From the NCBI GenBank assembly GCA_965199175.1, contig OZ240684.1:1054001-1118000 (forward strand): a stretch of DNA of 64,000 nucleotides, written 5' to 3'. This document shows, one piece after another, positions 18,062-27,494 of the stretch (its first letter is position 1; each line of letters starts with the position of its first letter). The notes under the pieces are model-generated. The model saw nothing but the letters and a program-made list of their open reading frames with translations, had not been told where the DNA came from and made no database searches. Made by a program: the position numbers and the translations under genes. This stretch comes from G963923945 sp965199175. Its GTDB lineage: Bacteria > Pseudomonadota > Alphaproteobacteria > G963923945.

Positions 18062-18367
18062 ATGGCGGTGCGTATTGGCGTCCGGGATGGGTCTGTGTAT
18101 CTCAATCGGCAGACCGTTGAGACGTATTTCCGGCATATTGACGCTGTAATCATTTTGATCCGTGACCAACAGTTGCAGATTCTGCCGGTTCGGCAGATGG
18201 CTGCGGGGGGGTGTTTGCTAAAAGTCCGTAATGCGGTTGGGGACCGGGTGGCGAACAGCCCGGATGTCTTCGCCGAGCACGGGCTTTCGGCTTGGCGTGA
18301 TGATGATATTGAGGCAGTTTGGTCGGCGACTCTCGGTGCTCTTGTTGCAGAGATATCCGCATACTAA
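18062..18367 (+). CDS. Small hydrogenase-cluster protein, unknown function
   Basis: 101 residues from ATG 18062, with AGGGAG six bases ahead; an in-frame GTG at 18056 overlaps that site and is less likely. Predicted alpha/beta fold with a central LQILPVRQMAAGGCLLKVRNA segment and one Cys; no signal or membrane helix. It sits between the protease and the TPR gene in the same direction, so it is probably an accessory or maturation factor. I do not recognise a named family. Confidence 0.7.
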   Translation: MAVRIGVRDGSVYLNRQTVETYFRHIDAVIILIRDQQLQILPVRQMAAGGCLLKVRNAVGDRVANSPDVFAEHGLSAWRDDDIEAVWSATLGALVAEISAY

Positions 18368-18468
18368 GTTTACATATTGAAAAACGACTAGACATAATTC
18401 GTATAAACGGGTTTACTTTCCTGAGCGTTCATTGTTAGCGGATCGAAATCCGTTTACGGGAGGAGAGT

Positions 18469-19458
18469 ATGGTCGCGCGCAGCCGTACCGAAGATGAGGT
18501 GAATGCGGCCTTAAAGACGGTCGAAGGAAGCGGCGCATCGACGCAGGAAAAAGCCGAGATGCTTATGGAAATCGCCATGGGCCTCCAACAAAAGCCCAAA
18601 GCTCCGGGTGATCTTCATGCTGCGGTCACTCTCTATAAAAGGAGTCTGGAGCAAGCCAGAGACGCAGATTCGCTGCTTCAGGCACGTATTCGTGCGCGCA
18701 TGGCCACTGCTATGATGGCCATACCTGGCGATACGACGCATTTTCTGGAAAGCGCCCGGGGCGAATTGCAGGACGCCCTGGAGATATTACAAACCGAAGG
18801 CCTTGATGCAGAAATCGCAGAAGCCGAAATGAATTTGGGCCTGGTCTTGCAAAACCTTGCAGAAGTTGGCCAGGGCCGCATTCAAGATGCCATATCGGCC
18901 TATCAACGTGCCTTAAGGGTCTTTGATAAAGCCAGTCATCCTGTAGAATTCGCCATTCTGCAAAATAACATCGCAACTGCTTTCCTTTCGATTCCTTTCA
19001 CTCAGGAGAGTGGTAAGATGCGGGAGGCTCTGGCCGTGCAGGCATTTGAAGAGGGTTTGAAAGTGGTCAATCTGATTGACCACCCCCGTGAATACGCCAT
19101 GTTACAGAATAATCTTGGCAACGCTCTTCAGTACGCTTCGTCAAGCCATCGGGTTGAAAATGGTTTTCGGGCACTGGAGGCTTATGACGAAGCCTTGAAA
19201 GTGAGAACATCCCGCGATATGCCGGATGAATATGCCAACACCATCGCCAATAAGGCAAATTGCCTGGTCAACCTACCTGATGACCCAGAAAACCCTGACA
19301 CCGGCAATCAGCATCACTTGTCAATAGCCCAGACTCTCTACAAGGAAGCGCATACGATTTTCGAGAATACCGGAGCACTCGACAAAGCGGCAATGGTGGC
19401 CGAAGCCCTGGCGAACCTATCTTCCGAAACCCGTTTCGGCCAACCCATCGTTCATTGA
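18469..19458 (+). CDS. TPR protein of the hydrogenase cluster
   Basis: 329 residues, preceded by GGGAGGAGAG. At least five helical pairs with TPR-like periodicity occur (for example NLGLVLQNLAEV, QNNIATAFLSIP, QNNLGNALQYAS, ANTIANKANCLVNLP). No signal peptide, so it is a cytoplasmic scaffold. TPR, NifU-Rieske and NHL genes travel together with aerobic group 1h/2a hydrogenases in other bacteria (family knowledge), so it probably helps assembly or docking of HupSL. A 101-bp gap precedes it, so a separate promoter is possible. Confidence 0.8.
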   Translation: MVARSRTEDEVNAALKTVEGSGASTQEKAEMLMEIAMGLQQKPKAPGDLHAAVTLYKRSLEQARDADSLLQARIRARMATAMMAIPGDTTHFLESARGELQDALEILQTEGLDAEIAEAEMNLGLVLQNLAEVGQGRIQDAISAYQRALRVFDKASHPVEFAILQNNIATAFLSIPFTQESGKMREALAVQAFEEGLKVVNLIDHPREYAMLQNNLGNALQYASSSHRVENGFRALEAYDEALKVRTSRDMPDEYANTIANKANCLVNLPDDPENPDTGNQHHLSIAQTLYKEAHTIFENTGALDKAAMVAEALANLSSETRFGQPIVH

Positions 19459-19487
19459 AGAAAAAAGCCACAGAAGGAGACCTGGCA

Positions 19488-19682
19488 ATGGAACCTCTCA
19501 TATTCATCCTGGCATTGGTGCTCGGGGTTGCTGCATCTATCGGTGCCGGCGTGTTATCGGGTCTTTGGATCGGCAAAGACGCTCTTGGCGGCGAACTTGC
19601 CGCCTTTATGGGCGGGCTTTACGGCCTCATGTCCGGCATCGTCGGCGTCAGCGCCGGTTTGGCCGCTCTATTACTGGTTTAA
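19488..19682 (+). CDS. Tiny Gly-rich two-helix membrane protein
   Basis: 64 residues; ATG 19488 has AAGGAGA seven bases ahead, while a TTG at 19455 would add a charged extension overlapping the TPR stop. Two hydrophobic helices (residues ~3-27 and ~38-64) are rich in Gly and Ala, joined by WIGKDALGGE. Probably an integral membrane protein. Together with the next gene it could anchor the otherwise soluble hydrogenase or its electron carriers; no homology supports this, only position. Confidence 0.65.
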   Translation: MEPLIFILALVLGVAASIGAGVLSGLWIGKDALGGELAAFMGGLYGLMSGIVGVSAGLAALLLV

Positions 19683-19693
19683 GGGGGAGTCGG

Positions 19694-19915
19694 ATGTTGA
19701 GTATAGCACTGAATTCAGCAAAATTGTTCTTCGCGGGAAAACTCTTCCAGGATAACAAGAAAGTCTTGCGTCAATTTGCCATTGGTGCCGGGGCTGGGGG
19801 AATTGCGACTGTTATCGTTGCTCAATTCACGCCGCTGTGGCTCGCCGCGATGGCTGGCGGTGCTGTTTGCGGCTTTCTTCAACCAATTTTGTTTAAAGAT
19901 CTGAAATACGCGTGA
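19694..19915 (+). CDS. Tiny membrane protein, hydrogenase cluster
   Basis: 73 residues after AAGGGGGAG. A basic N-terminus (KLFFAGKLFQDNKKVLRQ) is followed by one long or two short hydrophobic helices (~27-67) with GAGAGGIATVIVAQ and AAMAGGAVCGFLQP. The gap to the previous membrane gene is 11 bp and to the NifU-Rieske gene 4 bp, so all are in one operon. Function unknown; a membrane tether is the simplest guess. Confidence 0.65.
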   Translation: MLSIALNSAKLFFAGKLFQDNKKVLRQFAIGAGAGGIATVIVAQFTPLWLAAMAGGAVCGFLQPILFKDLKYA

Positions 19916-19919
19916 TCCG

Positions 19920-20795
19920 ATGTCTGATGGTCCCGCAGCGCAGGAAGGCCGCTCGCTTGATGATCTCCTGAAAGATCTATCGGCTCTTGAAGCCCTGGCG
20001 AACGGATGGGAGAGTGCTGAACGCAACGGTGCTCAGGCCCGTGCCGAGGCCGTTGATGCTCTGAATGCGGAGGCTTTCCGTCGACTGATCAGAGTTCTCC
20101 GGGATACACCGGGCATGGAAAGTGCCTTACGTAGCGCTGCTGGTGACGAAGTTGTTTATGCGGTCTTGCGCCGTCATGGAATTCTAAAACCATCGCTTTT
20201 TGAGCGCGTTGACACAGCCCTCGACAGCGTACGTCCCATGCTGGTCAATCATGGTGGAAATGCCGAACTGGTCGCCGTCGATGGTCACTGTGCCACCATC
20301 CGGTTTCTCGGCAACTGTGATGGCTGCCCGGCCTCCGCCCTGACATTCTACGCAGGAGTAAAAAAAGCGATTCAAGACCAGGTTCCGGAAATTAGCGAGA
20401 TCAAGCAAGCTAAAGGACTGGGGGGAGGCAGTGGAGGCGACAGTCAAACGACCCATTTCATATCACCATTTGCTACCTATCAGAGTGAAGGCTGGAGCTA
20501 TGCCTGTGGCCTGCATGAGCTTGCCGATGGTGCTACCACTATCCTGGATATCGAAGAACACTCAATTTTGCTGTCCCGCTTCGGTGATCGGATAACATGT
20601 TTTGAAAATGCTTGCGCGCATATGGGAATGGCGATGGATGGCGGCGAAATCAGCGATGGTTTGATCACCTGTCCTCATCATGAATTCAGGTACTCCCTGG
20701 AAACCGGAGAATGTCTGACCGCCCCGGAGGTCCAGCTGCAACCCCATGGCGTTCGCGTTGTCAGCGATATGGTCGAGGTACGGTTGACGCAATGA
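19920..20795 (+). CDS. NifU-like / Rieske fusion protein
   Basis: 291 residues. An N-terminal helical part (1-90) is followed by a NifU C-terminal-type domain with LGNCDGCPASALT (C133, C136), which can hold a [4Fe-4S] cluster. A Gly/Ser linker (~165-178) leads to a Rieske domain with CAHMG (C232, H234) and CPHH (C251, H254), binding [2Fe-2S]. No signal or membrane helix. Such fusions occur in group 1h/2a hydrogenase clusters and are thought to carry electrons from the enzyme (family knowledge). With no cytochrome b gene here, this is the best candidate for the primary electron acceptor. Its stop overlaps the next start. Confidence 0.88.
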   Translation: MSDGPAAQEGRSLDDLLKDLSALEALANGWESAERNGAQARAEAVDALNAEAFRRLIRVLRDTPGMESALRSAAGDEVVYAVLRRHGILKPSLFERVDTALDSVRPMLVNHGGNAELVAVDGHCATIRFLGNCDGCPASALTFYAGVKKAIQDQVPEISEIKQAKGLGGGSGGDSQTTHFISPFATYQSEGWSYACGLHELADGATTILDIEEHSILLSRFGDRITCFENACAHMGMAMDGGEISDGLITCPHHEFRYSLETGECLTAPEVQLQPHGVRVVSDMVEVRLTQ

Positions 20796-21976
20796 AGGCA
20801 ATGATGCTCTCCTCCTTCCAGCCGCTCAAGGCACCAGGAACTGTGAAAGCAGGCCGATTATTGCTGGATGAAGGCGGACCGGAAGTCATCCTTGGCTGGC
20901 GGCAGGGGGAATTGGCGGCTCCTCTTACACCAAGTCCCTCGACTATGTTCGGACCGCGGGGAGTATGCCTGCACCCTGATGGCTCATTTTGGGCTTCTGA
21001 TACCGGACATCATCGCCTTCTGGGATGGCACACAACACCCTATCATGATAATGCGGCAGCCGATATCGTCATCGGCCAGCCGGATTTCCTGAGAGAAGGG
21101 CGCAATGCCAAGGCAGAGCCCAGTGCCGCAACACTGAACATGCCGACCGGCGTGGCGGCCTGGGGCAATGGTCTGGCGGTTGCCGATGCTTGGAATCACC
21201 GGATTTTGTTGTGGAAAACAACTCCCCGGCAAAGCGGTCAGGCCGCCGATATCATTTTGGGACAGGAGACCAATATTTCAATCGACGCCAACCGGGGTGC
21301 CGACCAACCGACCAAAGCCAGCCTGCACTGGCCTTGCGGGGTCTCGGTCATTGATGGAAAATTGGTTGTTTGCGACACCGGAAACCGTCGGGTTCTGATC
21401 TGGGATCATCCCAAAAAAACCGGGCAACCGGCTGATTTGGTTCTGGGTCAATATGATTTTACGACCCGGGACGAGAATGCCGGTGGTCCTGTTTCGGCAA
21501 TGTCTATGCGGTGGCCACATATGGCCACCTCCTGGTCTGGGCGTTTTGTTGTAGCTGATGCGGGCAATAACCGAATCATGGTCTGGAACCACATGCCCAG
21601 TCACAACGGTGCGTCATCAACATTCATTCTTGGCCAACATGATGCGGTTGGATGCGACCATAATCTTGCTGATTATTATCCATGTGCGGCCTCGGTCAAC
21701 ATGCCTTATGCGGCTATCGCCGCAGGGCAAAGGCTGGTGGTCGCCGATACGGCGAATTCGCGGTTGATTGGATGGTCCAGGGCGGTCACAGGAAGTGATG
21801 CTGACCGGCTGACCGGTCAACCGGATTTTGCGGCCAAAGGGGATAATCGTTGGGGTATGGCGGAACGCGATAGCCTATGCTGGCCTTATGGCCTCTCGGT
21901 ATTGGACGATTGGATTGCAATCGCAGATAGCGGGAACAACCGCGTGCTTTTGTGGCGGGTCGCCGATGCCGGGTGA
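20792..21976 (+). CDS. NHL-repeat beta-propeller protein of the hydrogenase cluster
   Basis: 394 residues from ATG 20792, overlapping the Rieske stop by four bases. About six repeated blades carry VVADTGNNRxLxW-type strands (ASDTGHHRLLGW, VADAWNHRILLW, VCDTGNRRVLIW, VADAGNNRIMVW, VADTANSRLIGW, IADSGNNRVLLW), alternating with ADIxLGQxDF. No signal peptide. The same protein type accompanies TPR and NifU-Rieske genes in aerobic hydrogenase clusters. It probably forms a protein-protein platform. Its end overlaps hypF by 11 bases. Confidence 0.85.
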   Translation: MKAMMLSSFQPLKAPGTVKAGRLLLDEGGPEVILGWRQGELAAPLTPSPSTMFGPRGVCLHPDGSFWASDTGHHRLLGWHTTPYHDNAAADIVIGQPDFLREGRNAKAEPSAATLNMPTGVAAWGNGLAVADAWNHRILLWKTTPRQSGQAADIILGQETNISIDANRGADQPTKASLHWPCGVSVIDGKLVVCDTGNRRVLIWDHPKKTGQPADLVLGQYDFTTRDENAGGPVSAMSMRWPHMATSWSGRFVVADAGNNRIMVWNHMPSHNGASSTFILGQHDAVGCDHNLADYYPCAASVNMPYAAIAAGQRLVVADTANSRLIGWSRAVTGSDADRLTGQPDFAAKGDNRWGMAERDSLCWPYGLSVLDDWIAIADSGNNRVLLWRVADAG

Positions 21977-24332
21977 ACGTCATAAAATCCGTGGCCAGGT
22001 TCAAGGGGTCGGGTTTCGGCCAACCGTTTGGCGGGTTGCGCGTGAACTTGGCTTAACCGGCAATGTTCGCAATACCGGTGACAGCGTGGAGGTGCTTCTA
22101 TGGGGAAAAAACAGCGATAGTTTCGTCGATCAATTACGCCTCCAACTCCCGCCTCTGGCCAAAATCGATGACTGGGAGCGTGCACCTGTGAGCGGACCAG
22201 CACCCGAAACCTTCTCGATTGAGGCATCTTTGTCCGATCATGTAAAAACTTCCGTGACCCCGGATACCAATATATGCGCCGACTGCCTGGCAGAGATCCG
22301 TGACCCCTTTGAAAGACGCTACCGCTATCCATTCGCGAATTGCACCAATTGCGGACCACGATTTTCAATCATTGAGAGTGTTCCTTACGACCGGGACGGG
22401 ACAACCATGCGGTCATTTGACCTTTGTCCCGATTGCGCGGTTGAATACCGGGACCCGGCTGATCGGCGATTTCACGCTCAACCGGTCGCTTGCCATGCTT
22501 GCGGACCGCGCGCCTGGTTGGAAAAACTTGGTGGCGGTACCGTCAATTCCGAATCTTTTTCGATGATGGATGATGTTGATGCTGCAGGTGGTGCATTGAT
22601 GCGCGGATTCATCCTCGCCATCAAAGGTATTGGCGGATTTCATCTGGCCTGTGACGCCACCAAGCCAGACGTCGTGAATGCTTTAAGAGAGCGCAAGAAT
22701 CGAAAGGGCAAAGCGTTTGCGCTGATGGCCCGTGATCTCGATGTTATCAGTCAATATGCGGCGGTATCAGATGAGGAAGCAGCCCTCCTGAGAGGACCCG
22801 AAGCACCGATTGTTCTTCTAAGGGCCCAGGGTAAACCATTACCTGAGGCGATCGCGCCGGGCCTTGATCGACTCGGCTTTATGCTGCCTCACACGCCTCT
22901 GCATCATTTGCTGCTGAGCCGGATGAAACGCCCGGTAGTCATGACCTCGGGAAACCTGTCCGGACAACCGCAATGCACCCGGAATACCGATGCTCGTAGG
23001 CGTTTGACAGGAATCGCTGACTTCGCACTCATGCATAACCGCACCATCGCAAACCGCATTGATGATAGTGTGGTTCGGGTCGATATGGGGCGAATGCGGA
23101 TGTTACGGCGGGCTCGGGGTTATACACCCAAGGCAATCCCTCTGCCCAAAGGCTTTTCCCAAAACCATAAGATTTTAGCTCTTGGTGCCGAACTCAAAAA
23201 CGCTTTCAGCCTTGTCAAAGAGGGTCAGGCAATCCTCAGCCAACATATGGGAGATATGGAAGACTTCTCCACCCAGGCCGATATCGACCACACTCTTGCT
23301 CTCTATCAATCCTTGTATCGGTTTTCGCCGGATCTGATCGCCGTTGACAGCCATCCGGAATATCTTTCGACCAAGCGCGGCTACGCAATGGCCCGGGACT
23401 TGCCCATCATTGAGGTACAGCATCATCATGCTCATATCGCCAGCTGCCTGGTTGAAAATGGCTACGCCCTCAATGCACCGCCGGTATTGGGAATCGCTTT
23501 AGATGGTCTTGGTTTGGGTGATGATGGAACCTTTTGGGGCGGCGAATTTCTGATCGCTGATTACCAGGGGTACCAACGCGCTGGCTGTTTGAAACCGGTC
23601 GCTCTGCCAGGGGGCGATTCGGCTGTGCGCGAACCTTGGCGGAATGCCTATGCGCATCTGATGGCCGAAATGGGCTGGGCGGAATTTGAAATGAATTTTT
23701 CCGATCTCGAACTGTATCATAAGCTCAACGCCACACCGCGCAAAACTCTTGATGCGATGATATTGTCGAATACCAATGCGCCGCTATCATCATCCTGTGG
23801 CCGCCTGTTCGATGCTGCGGCTACGATGATCGGTATTGCCTGGGAGCGCCAAGACTATGAAGGCCAGGCAGCCATGCAGTTTGAAGCCATCCTGGATGTT
23901 GATGCGCTCAATGAACCTGATGACCATGCCTATCCATTCGCGATCCCGCTGTTGGGTGGTGCCGGCCTGCCCTATATTGAGCCGCTGGCAGTATGGCGGG
24001 CAATGCTGGGTGATTTAATTTTGGGGACACCCGTCGGCGTTATGTCGGCCCGGTTTCATCGCGGTCTTGCCAAAGCCATTGCGGCAATGACAAACCGGAT
24101 CACGTCGAAAACTGAAATTGATACAGTCGTCCTCACCGGCGGTTGTTTCCAGAATGCCACTTTGTTCAGGCTGGTGAGCACATATTTAAAAGATATAGGC
24201 TTGACGCTTTTCAGCCATTCGAAAATCCCCGCCAATGATGGGGGACTTGCTCTCGGCCAGGCCGCAATCGCTTTGGCCCTCAACTCAAAAGGAGACAACC
24301 ATGTGCCTCGGGATACCCGGACAGATCATTGA
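21966..24332 (+). CDS. hypF: Carbamoyltransferase HypF
   Basis: 788 residues from ATG 21966, chosen because the acylphosphatase domain begins at once (GQVQGVGFRPTVWRVA); the open frame upstream lies inside the NHL gene. Domains in order: acylphosphatase; two zinc fingers with four C-x2-C pairs (CADC, CTNC, CPDC, CHAC); YrdC-like domain; Kae1-like domain with VQHHHAHIA and ALDGLGLGDDGTFWGGE. It makes the carbamoyl group that becomes cyanide on the active-site iron, passing it to HypE. Length fits the family, and it is translationally coupled to hypC. Confidence 0.95.
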   Translation: MPGERHKIRGQVQGVGFRPTVWRVARELGLTGNVRNTGDSVEVLLWGKNSDSFVDQLRLQLPPLAKIDDWERAPVSGPAPETFSIEASLSDHVKTSVTPDTNICADCLAEIRDPFERRYRYPFANCTNCGPRFSIIESVPYDRDGTTMRSFDLCPDCAVEYRDPADRRFHAQPVACHACGPRAWLEKLGGGTVNSESFSMMDDVDAAGGALMRGFILAIKGIGGFHLACDATKPDVVNALRERKNRKGKAFALMARDLDVISQYAAVSDEEAALLRGPEAPIVLLRAQGKPLPEAIAPGLDRLGFMLPHTPLHHLLLSRMKRPVVMTSGNLSGQPQCTRNTDARRRLTGIADFALMHNRTIANRIDDSVVRVDMGRMRMLRRARGYTPKAIPLPKGFSQNHKILALGAELKNAFSLVKEGQAILSQHMGDMEDFSTQADIDHTLALYQSLYRFSPDLIAVDSHPEYLSTKRGYAMARDLPIIEVQHHHAHIASCLVENGYALNAPPVLGIALDGLGLGDDGTFWGGEFLIADYQGYQRAGCLKPVALPGGDSAVREPWRNAYAHLMAEMGWAEFEMNFSDLELYHKLNATPRKTLDAMILSNTNAPLSSSCGRLFDAAATMIGIAWERQDYEGQAAMQFEAILDVDALNEPDDHAYPFAIPLLGGAGLPYIEPLAVWRAMLGDLILGTPVGVMSARFHRGLAKAIAAMTNRITSKTEIDTVVLTGGCFQNATLFRLVSTYLKDIGLTLFSHSKIPANDGGLALGQAAIALALNSKGDNHVPRDTRTDH

Positions 24333-24594
24333 AATCTCTGATCCAGCCAAGAAACTCGCGCTGGTGGACGTATCTGGCGTTCGCCGTGAAGTGAATGTTG
24401 CCTGCATCGCCGAAAATAATCCGATTGACGACCTGATTGGTGCCTGGGCGTTGATCCATGTCGGGTTTGCGATGTCTCGCATCAATGAGGAGGAAGCCGC
24501 CAAGACTCTGGAAGTCCTCAGGATGCTGGGCGAAGCGCAAGAAGAAATCGAAGCGATGCGCCAAAGCCAGCAGATGCTGGAGCAGACATCATGA
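24301..24594 (+). CDS. hypC: Hydrogenase assembly chaperone HypC
   Basis: 97 residues from ATG 24301 after AAAAGGAGA; it overlaps the hypF end by 32 bases. MCLGIPGQI is the signature N-terminus, with the functional Cys2. A small beta-barrel and a helical tail follow. HypC shuttles the Fe(CN)2CO unit from HypD to the large subunit. The stop overlaps hypD by four bases. Confidence 0.95.
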   Translation: MCLGIPGQIIEISDPAKKLALVDVSGVRREVNVACIAENNPIDDLIGAWALIHVGFAMSRINEEEAAKTLEVLRMLGEAQEEIEAMRQSQQMLEQTS

Positions 24595-25730
24595 AATATG
24601 CCGACGAGTTCCGTGATCCCGTTGCGGCCAGAGGCGTCCTGGCAGCCATCGAAAACGTTGTCACCGAGCTGGGTGCAACAGCCGAGAAACCGATCCATAT
24701 TATGGAGATTTGCGGCGGCCACACCCATGCAATCTTCCGTTATGGACTCGATAAACTGACGCCGCCGGGGCTGGAATTCATTCATGGTCCTGGATGCCCG
24801 GTTTGCGTACTTCCGATGCGTCGGGTCGATGAATGCGTCGAACTGGCTGAGCAGCATCAGGTCATTTTTACAACATTCGGTGACGCGATGCGGGTTCCGG
24901 GAACTCGAAAATCACTGATGCAAGCCAAGGCGGAGGGATGTGACATCCGCATGGTCTACTCGCCTCTGGATGCCCTTGAATTGGCCCGCCGCCATCGGGA
25001 CCGGGAAGTCGTTTTCTTTGGTCTTGGGTTTGAGACAACCACTCCATCAACCGCATTATCAATCCAGCAAGCGGCTTGTGAAAAGCTGGAGAATTTCACA
25101 ATCTTCTGCAACCATGTGACGGTTCCACCGCCAATTAAGGCTTTGTTGGATGACCCACATATGATCCTCGACGGGTTTGTCGGTCCGGGCCATGTATCAA
25201 TGGTGATCGGTGTCAGACCGTATGATTTTATTGCCCAGGAATACGGTAAACCGATTGTCGTAGCCGGGTTTGAGCCGCTGGATTTGTTGCAGTCAGTCTT
25301 GATGGTTTTAGAACAAATCCGTGATGGACGGGCTGAGGTCGAAAATCAATATTCCAGAGTGGTTCCAGATGAGGGCAACCCGGTCTCTGTCGCTGCTTGC
25401 GAAGATGTTTATGAACGTCGTGAAAGTTTTGAATGGCGGGGTTTGGGAGAGATTGACTTCTCTGGCCTGAAAATTCGCAAAAAATATGCGGCTTTTGACG
25501 CTGAGCGAAAATTCGCTATCGGCTATGGAACCAATCGCCAACCGACCAGGGAACCCGAAGGGTGCGCTTGCGGCGACGTGATGACGGGCCGGATTAAACC
25601 TCGGCAATGCCCACAGTTTGGCGGCGGCTGTACGCCGGAAACGCCTTTGGGTGCATTGATGGTTTCATCTGAAGGGGCGTGTGCGGCCTATTACCAATAT
25701 GGTGGTGCTCAATTGGAAACCACGCAATGA
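24591..25730 (+). CDS. hypD: Hydrogenase iron-centre scaffold HypD
   Basis: 379 residues. Contains MEICGGHTHAIFRYG, HGPGCPVCVLP, GLGFETTTPSTA and a C-terminal [4Fe-4S] Cys set in GCACGDVMTGRIKPRQC and FGGGC. HypD with HypC builds the Fe(CN)2CO unit, using cyanide delivered by HypE. Length and all motifs fit the family. The ATGA overlap on each side shows tight coupling. Confidence 0.95.
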   Translation: MKYADEFRDPVAARGVLAAIENVVTELGATAEKPIHIMEICGGHTHAIFRYGLDKLTPPGLEFIHGPGCPVCVLPMRRVDECVELAEQHQVIFTTFGDAMRVPGTRKSLMQAKAEGCDIRMVYSPLDALELARRHRDREVVFFGLGFETTTPSTALSIQQAACEKLENFTIFCNHVTVPPPIKALLDDPHMILDGFVGPGHVSMVIGVRPYDFIAQEYGKPIVVAGFEPLDLLQSVLMVLEQIRDGRAEVENQYSRVVPDEGNPVSVAACEDVYERRESFEWRGLGEIDFSGLKIRKKYAAFDAERKFAIGYGTNRQPTREPEGCACGDVMTGRIKPRQCPQFGGGCTPETPLGALMVSSEGACAAYYQYGGAQLETTQ

Positions 25731-26770
25731 CAACGCTTGCGCCATCGCGACGGCTCCGGGCCGATACGGTGACACTGGCTCACGGCGGTGGCGGTAAGGC
25801 AATGCGGGATCTTATCACGGATGTCTTCCTGTCTGTCTTCACGCCCACTGATCTGGAGGATCAAGCCCGCCTGCAATCAGATGCCCTGACCGAAACCGGA
25901 ACCCAGCTGGCGTTCACGACCGATGGATTCGTTGTCGACCCCATTGAATTTCCGGGTGGAGATATCGGCAGAATTGCCGTCTGCGGAACAGTTAATGATC
26001 TGGCTGTCGGCGGTGCCCGTCCCCTCTGGCTGTCGGCCGGCTTTATTATTGAGGAGGGATGCGACGTCGCCTTGCTGCGCCGCATTGCCCACTCAATGCA
26101 GACGGCGGCGACAGAAGCAGATGTACGTATTGTCACAGGTGACACCAAGGTGGTCGGAAAAGGATCGGCGGATGGCGTTTTCGTAACCACCTCCGGCATT
26201 GGCGTTATTTCTCCGGGTCGGTCTCTGAGTGCCGCCAATATACGGCCAGGGGATATCGCCATCGTCAATGGCGTTCTCGGTGATCATGGTGCTGCTATTC
26301 TGGCCGCACGCGGTGACATGGCTCTGTCTGCGACAATCAAAAGCGATTGCCAACCACTGGCCGCGCTCATGAATGCGGTGCTTGAAGCCGCTCCCGGGGT
26401 CCGCGCAGCCAGAGATGCTACACGAGGCGGACTTGCTTCGGCGTTGAACGAAATTGCCGAGGCGGCAGGCTACGGCATAGAAATCGACGAAACTGATTTG
26501 CCTTTGAGGACTGAAGTTAAAGGGGTTTGCGAAATTCTTGGGTTGGATCCACTTTATCTGGCTAATGAGGGGACTCTAGTTCTATTCGTTCCGCCTGAAC
26601 AAGAAGATGCCGCACTGGCTGCAATGCACAGTCTACCGGCTGGTCGGCACGCTGTCTCTATTGGACACGTCGTTCAGTCCCATCCCGGTGTCGTTGTTAT
26701 GCGTACAACATTTGGAAGTGCGCGTATCATTGACATGCTGGTCGGTGAGCAACTGCCTAGAATCTGCTGA
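25727..26770 (+). CDS. hypE: Hydrogenase maturation protein HypE
   Basis: 347 residues from ATG 25727, which overlaps the hypD stop. LAHGGGGKAMRDLI is the N-terminal nucleotide-binding signature; ATP-binding segments FTTDGFVV and RDATRGGLA follow. The protein ends LPRIC, with the C-terminal Cys that is thiocarboxamidated and dehydrated to thiocyanate. Complete and typical. Confidence 0.95.
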   Translation: MTTLAPSRRLRADTVTLAHGGGGKAMRDLITDVFLSVFTPTDLEDQARLQSDALTETGTQLAFTTDGFVVDPIEFPGGDIGRIAVCGTVNDLAVGGARPLWLSAGFIIEEGCDVALLRRIAHSMQTAATEADVRIVTGDTKVVGKGSADGVFVTTSGIGVISPGRSLSAANIRPGDIAIVNGVLGDHGAAILAARGDMALSATIKSDCQPLAALMNAVLEAAPGVRAARDATRGGLASALNEIAEAAGYGIEIDETDLPLRTEVKGVCEILGLDPLYLANEGTLVLFVPPEQEDAALAAMHSLPAGRHAVSIGHVVQSHPGVVVMRTTFGSARIIDMLVGEQLPRIC

Positions 26771-26777
26771 GATATAT

Positions 26778-27494
26778 ATGATTAGCTTTCTGTTTCTCGG
26801 ATTTCTCATTGGTATGAGCCATGCAGTTGAGGCTGATCACCTGGCCGCAATTGGGGCTTTGGCTGCTCGTGAAGCTGGCGGGAGACGATCCCTGGTCTTG
26901 AGGGGTGTTGCTTGGGGGATGGGTCATACAATCACCCTGTTTGCTTTGTGTTTTCTGGTTCTGATCTTCGGAATCGCCATCACCGACGAAGCAGCAGCAG
27001 CACTGGAATTCGGGGTTGGAGTCATGTTGGTGCTTCTGGGGTCTGATGTATTGTGGCGGATATATAAAAGACGTATTCATTTCCATCCGCACACCCATGA
27101 TGGTGGTCAGCTGCATTTGCATGCGCATTCTCACCCTAAAACCGATACTCCTCATGAGGTTGATCACCACCACCATACCCATTCCGGTTTTTCACTTAAG
27201 GCCATGATGGTTGGCCTCATGCATGGAGCAGCTGGCGCGGCAGCACTTCTCGCGCTCGCTGTCGCCACCGCCAAAGATCCACTGGTCGCGCTGGCCTATA
27301 CACTTGTCTTCGGGGTGGGATCCATCATTGGTATGGCACTGTTATCATTCGTTGCTGCGTGGCCGCTTCAAAGTGTCGAAGGACACGCCCATTTCATCTA
27401 TCGGTTCTTGATAGCACTGGCTGGATGTGCCGCCATTTTTATTGGCATTGATAGTATGTTCAATACCGGTGCGCTTGCATGGAGAGTGTTCTGA
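26778..27494 (+). CDS. NicO/UreH-type nickel permease
   Basis: 238 residues from ATG 26778. HAVEADHLAAI near residue 16 matches the H-x4-DH metal-binding signature of nickel/cobalt transporters. About six hydrophobic helices are visible, with a His-rich cytoplasmic loop (HFHPHTHDGGQLHLHAHSH, then DHHHHTH) in the middle. It probably imports nickel for hydrogenase maturation. It lies between hypE and hypA, and its last bases overlap the hypA start (TGATG). Confidence 0.85.
   Translation: MISFLFLGFLIGMSHAVEADHLAAIGALAAREAGGRRSLVLRGVAWGMGHTITLFALCFLVLIFGIAITDEAAAALEFGVGVMLVLLGSDVLWRIYKRRIHFHPHTHDGGQLHLHAHSHPKTDTPHEVDHHHHTHSGFSLKAMMVGLMHGAAGAAALLALAVATAKDPLVALAYTLVFGVGSIIGMALLSFVAAWPLQSVEGHAHFIYRFLIALAGCAAIFIGIDSMFNTGALAWRVF

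Noticed and set aside
18377..18407. Possible promoter TTGAAA - TATAAA before the TPR gene
   Set aside because: Spacing is 19 bp and the region is short and AT-rich; too weak to list as a feature, though a separate promoter there is possible.
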